Part shown: positions 1 to 10,906 of the stretch, piece by piece
How the letters are laid out: each line of letters opens with the position of its first letter
How positions within the stretch are numbered: the stretch's first letter is position 1
From: Todiramphus chloris collaris
Lineage: Eukaryota > Chordata > Aves > Coraciiformes > Alcedinidae
NCBI GenBank assembly: GCA_025345505.1
Contig: JANVCC010000021.1
Span: forward strand, 28,096,970-28,160,969
Length of the DNA: 64,000 nucleotides
Direction: 5' to 3'
The notes under the pieces: generated by a model
The model's input: only the letters and a program-made list of their open reading frames with translations
Databases searched by the model: none
What the model was told of the DNA's origin: nothing
Translations under genes and position numbers: made by a program

Positions 1-1345
1 CCTTGAGTTTTCCATGAACAAGAGCTACACATTTAGTGGGATGTAATAAAAGCAATACTGTTGCATTGCGAGATGTGCTGGTGGTGTGCTACAGGAAGTA
101 AATCTGAAAAGAGACAATTCATACTGATAGGCAGATTCAAATTCATGCTGCAGCTTCAGAATGGTAGAAACTGAGAACCATTTTTGCTGGGACAGATCCT
201 CAAGTGATTTCTGCCTTTCTAACCCACTTAATACTTTTTTTATGAACATTTTTTTGAAGCTGGCTGAAAGTCATGGATACAGGTTACTCCTGCCTTTTTG
301 TCATGAAAATAAACCTCAGCACATTGTGTGTGCTGCACGCCTGCAGCCCTTTCAATAGAGATACACCCCCACTATTTGGGCATTATGTATGGTACATTAA
401 AACAGTACTTGGAGTTGCTTAGAATCTCAAATAAGTGAAACAGAGTGGGCTTTAACAAAAGAGAGCAGAAGTTTTGTGCTATGGCCATTGATCTGGATGA
501 TACTGCCTTTGTGCTGAAGTCTGAGGTGTTTGATTTGTGGCTGGGGAGAACAGATTGCTCTGTTCTGGGACCCTCTCAATGAAATGTCACAAAATGGTCT
601 AAGGTGCAAAATTCCCACTTGCCTTTTCCCTTGTCTGTCTGCAAGGGCTTTGTGTTGAACACGGTGCAGAAAGTATCTGCTGTGTTTTGTGGAAAAGTGG
701 TGCAGGCAGTTATTTTTTAATTTTTTTAATTTAATATGCAGAAGTTGTAGTGTAAGGCTTTTATGACTGGAAAACATTGTCATGCTTTGGCCTAGTGAAT
801 TAATTGGTTTACATCAGTGCAAGAGTTCCCGAAAAAAAAGATTACTTTTTTTTCTTTTAGTAAATCTGGAGCCTTACAAATACTTCCCATTTGCTCTAAT
901 GCACTTAAGTTTTTCCATACAGCTGGAAATATTTATGCCTTCATTGGAATTGGATGGAAAAGAAGACTTAATTAGTGATAACTTCTAGAAACAACAATTT
1001 AGTAAATCCTGGAAAGTAATGAGGAAACATTTGGTTATTTTTTTTTTCTTGGTCCATCACCTAAAGGAGAAAGTTGTCAGCCTTTGTAAAGTCTCTTACA
1101 TTTTGTCAAGTCAGATAATCTAGAGATGATATATATTTTTCAAATGTCCCTGAATTCCAGAATGCTTTAACTGTCTGGAAGATGCCTGGACATGTGTGCT
1201 ACACTAGTTTACTGTCTGAGAATTTCCAGAGGTGTTTATGGACATCTAGGAGACATGATTAAAAGTTGGCTTCTGAGATTTGTCCTGATTGCTATCACTT
1301 GAAATTCCTAGACAGAGTAATGGAAGAATTAAGTACTTTATTAAA

Positions 1346-1412
1346 AAAACCAACCCAAAAAAAAAAAAAAAAACCAAAAATACCAACAACAGCAAAACCC
1401 CAACAAAACCCA
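1346..1412. repeat. A/C-rich low-complexity tract
   Basis: A run of about 17 A is followed by A-rich sequence broken by single C or CC (AAACC, AACAAC, AAAACCCC). It resembles the decayed A-rich tracts found throughout this window. It creates spurious Lys/Pro/Asn open frames on both strands and has no coding meaning. Confidence 0.8.
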
Positions 1413-1699
1413 ACACTAACATTTTGCACGGTAGCAATATCCACATGTTCAAACAAGCTGTTGAATTCTTTGTGTGTATGTGCAGAAACCAGATCTTTTC
1501 AAAGAGAATCAGGAGTCCTTGTGTGTTCCTAATTCTATTTGTTGGTTGATATGGAATTGTACAACATGAATATTTTTGTAAGTCCACCATCATTAAACAT
1601 ATGGGTAACAAAGATGGTCTGGTTTTTGTTTTAAGCCTGTCTCATAACTACTATAATGGGTGAAGTTCAGGACTAGACTATGACTATACTTCTCTCCTT

Positions 1700-2031
1700 A
1701 TTAAGGAAACCTGCCTGAAAGGAAGTTGAAGAGAGGTGGGTGTTGGTCTCTTCTCACAAGTCACAATCGCCAGGACAAGACAAAATGCCAGCAAGTTACA
1801 CCAGGGGAGGTTTAAGTTGGACATGAGGAAAAACTTCTATACCATAAGGCTTATGAAAGACTGGAACAGGCTGCCTAGGGAAGTGGTTGAATCGCCATCC
1901 CTGGATGTGTTGAAAAGCTGTCTAGATATGGTGCTTAAGAATATGGTGTGGTAGTGGCCCTGCCTGAGTTAGATTATGGTTAGACTTGATGATCTTAAAG
2001 GTCTTGTCCAACCATAGTGATTCTGTGATTA
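1700..2031 (+). mobile_element. CR1 LINE, 5'-truncated 3' fragment
   Basis: This is the 3' end of a chicken-repeat-1 family non-LTR retrotransposon. The sequence shows the typical CR1 stretch: a GGGAGG-TTTA-type segment, then the phrase that reads WNRLPREVVESPSLDVLK in the + frame around 1860-1920, then the GATGATCTTAAAGGTC segment at about 1989-2004, then an 8-bp-type end with GATTCTGTGATT at 2020-2031. Only about 330 bp remain, so the reverse transcriptase and endonuclease regions are absent; such 5' truncation is normal for CR1. It is inserted in the same orientation as TBC1D4. The 72-codon open frame at 1736-1954 belongs to this relic and is not a host gene. Confidence 0.9.
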
Positions 2032-2292
2032 AAATAGGGATGAAGTTGAGACACTTGCAGTCTTTCTCTGATGTGGTACTGAGGAGCTGATGGTTAACTG
2101 TGGGCTGCAAGGAATATTTCTATCAAGAACAAAATGTTACATTGAACCAAGAAAAGACAAGACATAAGATTAATGAAATTTTGTAGGAAATTACATTCAA
2201 TTGGTTTTCTTTCTTAAACTGTATTTAGGAGACAAGTAACAGGTAAAATTTTTTTAATTTTATTTATTCTTTTCTACATTTGCCTGGAACAG

Positions 2293-2325
2293 AGCAAGAG
2301 GAAGGAAGGAAGGGGGAAAGGGAAC
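2293..2325. repeat. Purine-rich (GGAA)-type low-complexity tract
   Basis: An almost pure purine run on the + strand with about three GGAA units followed by a G-rich, A-rich stretch. It is a short degenerate microsatellite; no function is evident. Confidence 0.7.
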
Positions 2326-3919
2326 AAGCTTATATGGTAAACAAAACTGAGGGAGGGAATAATGAAGGCATCTCCTGGCAATAACTGTTATCATCTTTGT
2401 AACTTTTTTTTCCCCTGTTATTTTTGAACAGCAGCCCCCTCACAGAAAGCTATTTTGTAGAAAAATGAAGAAAGGCCCACAGAAAGAGTGCACAAATGGT
2501 GTGGTCATGTCTATGCAGTAGTGTTTCCTAAGTTTTTCTTCACGCTTTGGCATTGTCATGGCCGAAGTAAAAGCATGTCCCTGTTCCTGCTTCCACAAAA
2601 CTGTACTGTCTTTCCTTAGCCGTGTTTTCATTGCTTCTTGTTGTTCACTGTTAGCCCACCCCCTCTTCTTTTTTTTTTTACCTTCCTGTTTTCAAGTCTT
2701 TGCGCTCTATTTGAACATCTGAAGATACGTTAGCTTGGACCAATTGAGATCAATGTTGAAAGATGATAAATTGGGGGAGAGGAACAATGTTGTTTCTTCT
2801 TCCTGCTTTCCTTGTTCCCTATCATACTTGAATGTTTTGTTACCTTTTTAACTATGAGTATAAGGAGAGGGTAATTCCCACTCCTTTGCAGAGGCATGCA
2901 GAGTTCTGTTTAACCCTTGCAGGTACTAGAATAACACCAAGTGCCAGAGTAATTTAATCTACCTGCAGCATAAAATGCTCCATCTGAGAAACTTTTGCAA
3001 TAGCAAGGGGAGAACTTAAAATTCAGCAGCCTCTATCCTGTCTAGGACCCTGTGGTTGATGGTGGTAGTGCAGACAGATTTTCAGTAAAATATTATGACT
3101 ATTGGCTGGGTTGTTAGCTTACTGGGAATTCACTGGATTAGGGAGTTGGATCTGTGCGGGGCAGTGTGTGACACGAGTGCCTTGATCTGAATTGAACTTG
3201 CATGGTGTGATGGTGCAGTCCTCCCTTCCTGGGGCTCAGTCACCTCATAAACAACTGAGTTTTCTTGTCCTTGTGCAATTTTGGCCAAATGTTTCCTTTA
3301 CTTTTGCTTCTACCACACAGCACTGTCCATACACGCGCATGCAGTTCCACACTTGGTGCTTGAGTGCATGAGGAACCATGCACGTTAGAGGGATGGTGTT
3401 CAGCACTTCTCATACCCAGTTTTGGATGCTTTGAAAGGCTTTCTGACTCTTGTTTCTGAGGCTTTTCTGAAGGAAGGTGGACAAATGACCTGCCATTTGA
3501 ACTGAGTTATTGGGATAGGTCTATGAATTATTTATGACTTGGTGTCACTGAGAAAGTAAGGAAGCTGAGATTGCTGATCTTCTCCATGAAGGCTAGTTTT
3601 AGTGTTCCTGGGTTTCCTCTCCCCTGTGCTGCATTTTCTTTCTCTGGCTAATTATGCTCTAGCTGCCTTATTTTGAGAACTGTTTCTACTCAATATGTAT
3701 AGGTGCCATAGTTTCCAAATACTCTTGTTAGTGTTTTCATTACAAATATTGTTATGTTTATAAATTGGAAATCTCAGCGTCAGTTTGGTACTTAACATAC
3801 TGAGATTTGGAACAGTAAGCTTTAATATGCATATTAAAAAAGGATGGAAAAATCTATTATTTCATACAATAAATGTCTGTGCTAGATAACATTTTAAGAG
3901 GAATTTGTCATCATATTGG

Positions 3920-3934
3920 TCACCAGGTGGCACT
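3920..3934 (+). promoter_or_regulatory. Candidate CTCF binding motif
   Basis: The 15 bases TCACCAGGTGGCACT match the vertebrate CTCF core consensus CCASYAGRKGGCRSY at 14 of 15 positions; only the first base differs. The motif points toward the TBC1D4 promoter about 7 kb away. The core also contains the E-box CAGGTG, so a Snail/ZEB or E-protein site is an alternative. Occupancy is inference; the motif match is seen directly. Confidence 0.5.
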
Positions 3935-6900
3935 GCTGCATATAGTCTTGATACACGGTCATTGAGAGTATGTCCGACAACTGAGATAAAGACTCAGATT
4001 TTTCTGCCCTTCTGTCTGGAACTCTGCACATTCATGTCACCATAACTTTCATCCTACTTCTTATATAGTAGGCAAATACTCTTCAAGTTAACTGTGGAAA
4101 AAGTTTAATGTAAAGATTTTCAATGACATTAACAACATTCAGCATGTTAATAACAGAATATATACCATACATTGCATATTTGCAGTAGCCTAAAAGTAAT
4201 TTAATTATAGTAACACTTCTGCATTGTTACTTGTTCTTTAAATAGTATTATGGTACATTTCTTTTGGGGCCTATTCTCGTTTTACTTTTTTTTTTTCTCC
4301 CCTGTTTAGACAACTCTTAAATAGATTTGTCTGGATCTGCATATCATTAACGGAATAAGCATTTGCATTTCTCTAGCCAAGGTTTTCATGCAGTTTAACC
4401 CCTCTAAAATCCTTCTTTGGTATTCTGGTATGTAGTCTGGTTTCTGGTGTCTTTATGCCACACTTAGGAATACACTGCCACTGAAAGCGGCCCTGTTGCT
4501 TAATTCCCCTGTGAATTACCTCTGAGTCTGAGAAGTAATGTTCTGATGTTCTTGGTACTGCTGAAGCTGTAAAGAATTTTACTGTTCCCCATGAACAGTT
4601 GCAGTTGTTTTTTAAACAAGTATTTATCTGAGATCCTGACTGAATAAAAGCACAACAGGCTTTCTTCCTAGAGATGTTTCTGCACTGGCAAGTACTGGAT
4701 GCTGCAACCACGTGTGAAGCTTGAGAGCAGTAAAGTTTATGTTTAAAACAGGTGGAGGAGTGTAAGTGCGTGTCTCGCATGAATCACCAGTGTGCTGTGC
4801 AGTGCTGCTTCTCACAGTTGGGAGTGTGAGAAGATAAGAGATGCTCAGCAGTCAACATAGTCAAGACAACAGATGTCAATTTACCTAGGAGAGAGTAAAG
4901 GATGATGAGAGAAGATTAAGGGGTTTCCATCTGTTCAGTTCTTTTGTTCGTTTATTGTTTTTTGGCAGTTATGCTGGCACCATTCGTGGTATTGTGTTGG
5001 GACTACAAGTCCCTGTTGTTCATGGCAAGATGCACGTTCTCTTACCAGACACAGTGAAATCACAGTAACGTTTTAATAGTGATATACTGTTGAAATCTTA
5101 ATGGTATTTACATTTCCCTCTTGCACAGATAAAATTAATGGCCTCTGAAATACCTTCTGAAATGCCTTCTGAAGCATCTCTCTTCTATAGTATCCCTCTA
5201 CTCTTACTACAGATCTGCTAATCTTTATAACCTGTGGTTCATCCTTTGTAATAATGTATTTTTTTAATAATATGAAGATTTTCCTTTTAGCTTTGGCAAT
5301 GACAAGAAATGCTGTCTTAGTTTCCATTGGCGGAGAGGTGGAAGAGACTAGGATCCCTTCTGAATCACAAAGTGAGGTAGATGTGTGGGTATTCTCAGGG
5401 AGAGAAGCAGACTCCATTGGCTGCGGTACTCTCTTCTTCCTCATTTTTTTCTCTTTGTATGTTAACTGCAGTGGTCAGGGCATAGTAGGTAACTAAATAT
5501 CTCCTTTATATAAAAGCAGAAATAATTGGGAATGTGGAAATAGTTGTTGCAGAAGAAGTTGCTCTATTTCCTACAATAACTATCTTTGTAACTGTCTTAA
5601 CAGCCACCAAACTCTGTATTATAATCTCCACAGCAGGGTTTTTTAGTAAGCTGATATAAGGTTTCTCCCCAAAAAGGGCTAAAACAAATAGCAACTAACT
5701 AAAGTTCCACCCCTGGAAAGATTCTGTGATCACAGATAAGCACACAGGACTCAAGTTTAAAACATAATCTTAAACAAAAAGCATTATCGTTCTTCACTGG
5801 ATTAAAAGTCTGCTGTGCCAGAAAGTTTCATGGGAAGACTGTTCCATGAAAAAATAACAAAATGTAAGAATTTTTCCACAATGCTTATTTGGAGAGAAAT
5901 ATAACAATTGAATTTGTTGTATCTTTTATTCAGTGTTACATTAAATTTAGTAACAATACACTGAACACAGACATAAAAGGTGGTGGGTCACCTTAAGTTC
6001 TAGAGATGTTTACAAAGTTTCTAACTAGGGACGATTCTCTTGCAAACTTTGCTCATTCCAGTTCCCCTAAATCTGTTTTGGAGTGGTTCTTATCGGTAGA
6101 ACAAATTATAATCTGTCATTAAAATCAAAAAAGATTAGTGCAGTTAGAGAAGAAAACATCCAAACCACCCAACCCCCATCAGATTAATTTTTCATCATTT
6201 TTATTGTGTACAAATTGCAGTGAGTGTCTCTTGCTATTGACATGTCTCTACAAGGCTGACATGTCTTACTCAAACCTTTGGCATTTCATTTTAAACTATA
6301 ATAACCTCTATGCATCCTGCAAAATAAAATGTTTTCATTATTTCTACCAATGTTTTCACTTACTTCATAGAGGAGGCACCATAGGAGATAAATTTTAAAG
6401 CCTTGGTAACACGCCTAGTCTACTGAACTTATTTTTTAATTCTTCAGTTAGATTTCCAAAAGTTAACTAATTAGAGCCTTCAAACAAGACTGGGTAGTTT
6501 AAGTGAATAAAATGTTTTCTAAAGTAAAAATGTCTTTATCTCAGATCTTACTAAAAGGTGATTTGAGAGTAAAATAACATTTTAATAATTAAAAATAATG
6601 CAAATGCAGTATCAGACCTTAATCTCAAGAGTTAAGTGGCATCATTCTTAGAAAAGCAGGAGGGTGAGATGCAATTACAGCTACAGGGCATATTACTGAA
6701 ATAAAGTACTCTAGTCCCAGGTGATTGAAGTTATGCATCAATTGCGGGATTGTAAAGTCAAGTCTACAGCTTCCCTAATAATATTTTTTCTGCAATTAAA
6801 ATTGGGGCTAGAAAGCTTAAGGGGATGGGTAATTACTCACAATTAACAGTCTGATGATGTGAGATGCTGAGGTCTCTCTGCTCCTTAAGAAATTACTGAG

Positions 6901-7448
6901 AACTGTGGTTGCTTACCAGTTTGCGGGTCTAAAGCCTTTAACAGTGAAGTGATGATCCAGATGTGACACAGGAACTGGCTTCTGTGGTGCCATGTGCAGA
7001 AACATCATACATTATCCAGGTATTGTCTTAATGAACAAAACACACCTTTAATAAACAGAAAATATACTCACCCATTTTATTTGGAAAAATAATCTTTACA
7101 TGTAGTTCTCCATTGACAAGCATCTTGAATCCAAAATGTTCATAGGCATTTCCTTGCATTTAGTTAACTGAATCCCTATTTGGTCATTTCAATAGTATAC
7201 CTTATGTTGAAAGATTTTGGATCTAATGTCTGTTTAGTCAATAGACATCAATGGCAGGTTATCAATAATTCAAAGTAGTCTGACTGGGTAATGTTGTTGG
7301 CTTTATCTGACCAACTGAGCATGTATTTCCAGGATATGATATGCCAATTACTGAGTATTGTACTTTATGTACTTCATATCTTCCAAAAGATATAAGAACT
7401 TCAAATTCTTACTTCGAAGTTTAGAATTTGTTTCAAGAAGCTTGGCCA

Positions 7449-7480
7449 ATAATAATAATAAATTAAAAAAAAAAAAAAAA
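7449..7480. repeat. (AAT)n plus oligo-A simple repeat
   Basis: Four to five AAT units run directly into about 16 A. It is probably a length-variable simple repeat, possibly the remains of a retroposed A tail, but no retroposon body is recognisable beside it. Confidence 0.8.
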
Positions 7481-9873
7481 TTGTGGCCTCTTGTCAGAGG
7501 TTGTCTGCCATGTCTCTACATGGGTGCTGCATTTACCTTTCTTTCTATTTGGAATGACCTGGAAAGAAGCTGCTCTTTCATCAAGAGCAGACATGTATTT
7601 TCAAAGCTCTGTGGATAAAGGCTATGGACAGCTGCTTTCTTCTCGGTCCCAAAGCTTCAGGTTCCCATTGACTGAGCTATAAGGATTATATAGTTTAGGC
7701 TAATTCCTAACTATATTGTGCGAAGAATTAGAGGATGATGCTTTTGTTACCATTGCAGTTTTAATCACTAGGAGAGAAATTACGTAAGGAGTATGTCAGA
7801 GGTCATGGGCAAAGTAATACTGTGCTCAATATGGGAGAAATTAGGAAGTTTTAGCTTCAAGGTGCATGAAATCTTACAGCTGAGAAAAATAAGAAAAGAG
7901 GACCAACTTCAAGAAGAGAAGTTAGGTAACTGAAGTGTTGAGTTTCTAATGAAACACTATTAACAAGATGAGGAGATAAAAAGTGGTAGGCAGATTAAAG
8001 GATAAGAAAGAAATGATGAAGTAAATGGATAAAGGTAATGGACAGCTCAGAGGGATTACTGTGAAGAATCGAGAGAGACATAAAAAGCTGAAGTGAAAAG
8101 AAAACATGAAAATTTTGGATTAACATCTGAGAATTTAATTTTGAATGTAGTTAGTAGTAGGGTTTATATAGATTAATTTCATCACAAAAGGGATTTGTAT
8201 AAAGAGTTCAATAATAAAAATAAATTAGGTCAAAGTAAGTAGATCTTATATCATATTAAACAAATCACCCATCTGAAGGAGAAACTGAACAGCTTTACAT
8301 AACTGGCACAATTTAAGAATTTCAGATTCATTTTCCACATTTTGTTCTACTTGGTAAAATAATTCGTAAAAACTGAGATGTGTCCTTAGCAGCTGCAAAC
8401 TCAGCTCTGTACCATCTTCAAGTGAAGGATTCTTGTTTTGTCTGAACAATGTGAGAATAATCAATGGATCTCTGATTATGTCAATGAATTTCAGACTCTT
8501 TTTGCTCTTTGTTGTCAGTTGTTTGGTTTTTTGGTTGTTTGGGTATTTTTGTATGCATTCATATGATTGTCTTTGCGTTTCCTGATTATTATGAATTGTA
8601 TCACCGCAGCACCTAAAAGCCTAGGTGGTTATCCACAGCCTGGTTTTACTAGGTCATGTGCAAACACAGTACAAAGGGATCTGATCGTCTCGGAGATGGT
8701 GTTTGTGAGCAACTGCAGCAACTCAGTATGTTGCGGCCTCCCCCTTAGACTGCTTTGTTACAGCCATTTCATGATTATCCCCTCTAAAATCATCGCAGCT
8801 GAATGCATGAGGAGTTTTTGCTGCTGCTTCAGTGCAAACCCGGTGTTCAGTTCACTTCTTTGCTAGTTTAAATTGGTCTTTATGCTCAAGTGACTGAATC
8901 GGAGCTTCACGCTCTGGATGAATCATCTAACAAACCATTCCCCAAAGGAGTGAGTAGTCTTGCTGCCCTCTTCACCCCTGAGCAGCTCTTCCTGCCTCCT
9001 TTGTGCCAGCAGTGGTGTCTGTATGAGTGCTGTCACTTAAATTAGAAGCGGCTCACAGAACCGAACGGCAGAAAATGAGCAGTTCACTGCAGCGTGAAAC
9101 CAGTGCTAGCGCTGCCGCCAGGAAGTAAAGGGGTGTTCTCCCCAGTGTGCTGTTAGACAATCCTAGTGGTTCCCAAACTGCCATCCCACAGGGTCGGAGC
9201 ACAGCGTCTCAAGTTAAAGGGTTAATGCTAGCTGTGAAGAGTGAGGGACATTTTTAGGGTTCCAATCCAAAAACTCCATCTGTTACTATTCCACCTACCC
9301 CAGTTGTAAATTCTACTGTACAGCAACAGGGTTCAGGTGTTAAAGTGTGTGAAAATAGTCAGACTGGGAAAGAATTCTATTCTGGCTTCAATTTGTACCA
9401 TTGTAGCAAGTATTAAAGCTCCTGTCCAGCCTATGTAATACTTCTTGCATTAGCTGTCCTGTACTAATAGCTTATTTTAGGATACTGTAGGAGGAGGTAT
9501 ATTTGAGGTCTTTCAAAGTTACAAAATTAACACTTAAAATTACAACTGATAAACCAAAATGCATAAACCAGATGAATATAAACTAGGAAAAAGAAGAGCA
9601 AAATACTTTGCTCAGGAAATGAGCATAGCTGCATGTAACACTATTAAAATATTGCTAATGTGACAGTTTTTGTGCCAGTTCAGACTCCAGTGGGTTATGA
9701 CCTACTGTGCTACACGAGCTCTCTTACCCCACCCCCCCCAAATAATTTAGCACACATCCTCAAATTACAGAGTAGCTCTTCAGCTCAAGCTACGGATTTA
9801 TTTCTTGTAGAGAGGAATAAAACAGTTGCCGTAATAGCACGTTCCTGGGAATTATCGCCGCTGTTGCTGCAGA

Positions 9874-9889
9874 TGTAAACACAAGGTCA
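9874..9889 (+). promoter_or_regulatory. Candidate FOX site next to a nuclear-receptor half-site
   Basis: TGTAAACA at 9874-9881, a forkhead-type motif, is followed after one base by AAGGTCA at 9883-9889, the extended AGGTCA half-site used by ERR and SF-1 type receptors. The pair lies about 240 bp upstream of the CpG island. Short motifs like these occur by chance; the interest lies in their closeness to each other and to the promoter of an insulin-pathway gene. Confidence 0.3.
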
Positions 9890-9987
9890 CTAAAACTGAC
9901 AATGACAAAATGGATACGGATGCTGCATAACTGGAAAAGCTTTGTCCAGCTACTTTCTCAGGTGGAGAAGACTAGTTACTAACATTT

Positions 9988-10002
9988 ACAGTAGGTGGCA
10001 GA
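9988..10002 (+). promoter_or_regulatory. Candidate CTCF binding motif at island edge
   Basis: ACAGTAGGTGGCAGA matches the CTCF core consensus CCASYAGRKGGCRSY at 13 of 15 positions, the first and last bases differing. It lies about 120 bp before the CpG island begins, a common place for CTCF at island boundaries. It has the same orientation as the motif at 3920. Confidence 0.4.
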
Positions 10003-10742
10003 TTTTTCGTTGACAAAAGAGATGTTATCGCGATAGCGAGACAGGGAAAAAAAAAAACCCCACAACTAAAAGCTCCAGCAGGAAAAAGAAACCTAGGGAA
10101 AAAAAAAATTACAATCAGTTTTAATTAAAGTCTGAGCTGACAGCGACTCGGCAGGGAGACGCTGCCGTTAACAGCCGTGGGAGTACCTCCGCACCTCGGC
10201 GGCAGGGCTGTTTTTCCCCGCGGGTAGAGAAGCCGGGGGAGAGGCAGCGGTGGGCGCAGAGCTGCGGCGGCGCCCCGGGCGGGGGGTGCCCCGGGGCCGC
10301 CCCTGGCTTCGGGAGGCTTCTCCCCAGCGCCCCTTCGGCTCGCCAAAAGCAAACCCAACTCAGAAAAAGCTTGGGAGCTTCTGCAAACGAGAGAAACTCC
10401 AGCCGCCGCACCACCTCCTTCCCTCCGCTGTTAGGCGACCTTCCTCCCTTTGCGGACTTCCTCCTCCTCCATCTCCTTTCTCCGCGCACGGTCACGTTGC
10501 GGGACCGCAGGGAGAGGCCAGCAACCCCCGGGAACGGCGGGCCCGGCAGCACCTGGCGAAGCAGGACGTGAAGCAGAGGCCACGTTGTATTTTGTTTGGA
10601 ACCCGGGGCGGCGCCGTCCCGCCCCTTGCCCGGCGGTGGCCGGGCCGCAGAGCCCGCTTGGGGCGTGCCCTCGCCGCTCCTCCCCGGGGCGTTGAGGAGG
10701 AGGAGGAGGAGGGTGACTCGGCCGTCCTTCCCTCCTCGCGGG

Positions 10743-10760
10743 ATGACCCCGCGCGGGTAG
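10743..10760 (+). promoter_or_regulatory. Upstream ORF 1 in TBC1D4 5' leader
   Basis: ATG at 10743 reads five codons (M-T-P-R-G) and stops with TAG at 10758-10760, 146 bases before the main start codon. It is one of only two ATGs between about 10130 and the main start. It counts only if transcription starts upstream of 10743, which island extent makes likely but does not prove. Confidence 0.5.
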
Positions 10761-10800
10761 GCAGGAAAGGCAGCGCGGCTCCGCGGACGTGCCCGGCGGG

Positions 10801-10812
10801 ATGCGCGCTTAG
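10801..10812 (+). promoter_or_regulatory. Upstream ORF 2, three codons, in TBC1D4 5' leader
   Basis: ATG at 10801 with a G at +4 absent (ATGC) reads M-R-A and stops with TAG at 10810-10812. It ends 94 bases before the main ATG, so ribosomes could reinitiate. Together with the upstream ORF at 10743 it could lower translation of TBC1D4. Confidence 0.5.
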
Positions 10813-10906
10813 CGGCACCCCCGGCCGAGCGCAGGCCCCGCCGCCTGCACCTGGCGTTGGGGGGAAGCGGCCGCCGAGCTCCGCGCTCTCCTCCCGGAGA
10901 CCCGCC

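Larger units (their letters stand above)
1..10120. other. Upstream flanking DNA of TBC1D4, no supported exon
   Basis: This AT-rich stretch has frequent stops in all frames and no exon I recognise. In human, COMMD6 lies upstream of TBC1D4 in the same direction, so I looked for its conserved C-terminal COMM-domain peptide and did not find it; any COMMD6 exon is probably further left. Supportable contents are a CR1 relic near 1700-2031, A/C-rich and purine-rich low-complexity patches, CTCF-like motifs at 3920 and 9988, and a FOX plus nuclear-receptor half-site pair near 9874. Whether a non-coding transcript crosses the region cannot be judged from sequence alone. Confidence 0.6.

Noticed and set aside
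1736-1954. 72-codon open frame
   Set aside because: It is part of the CR1 LINE 3' fragment, not a host gene.
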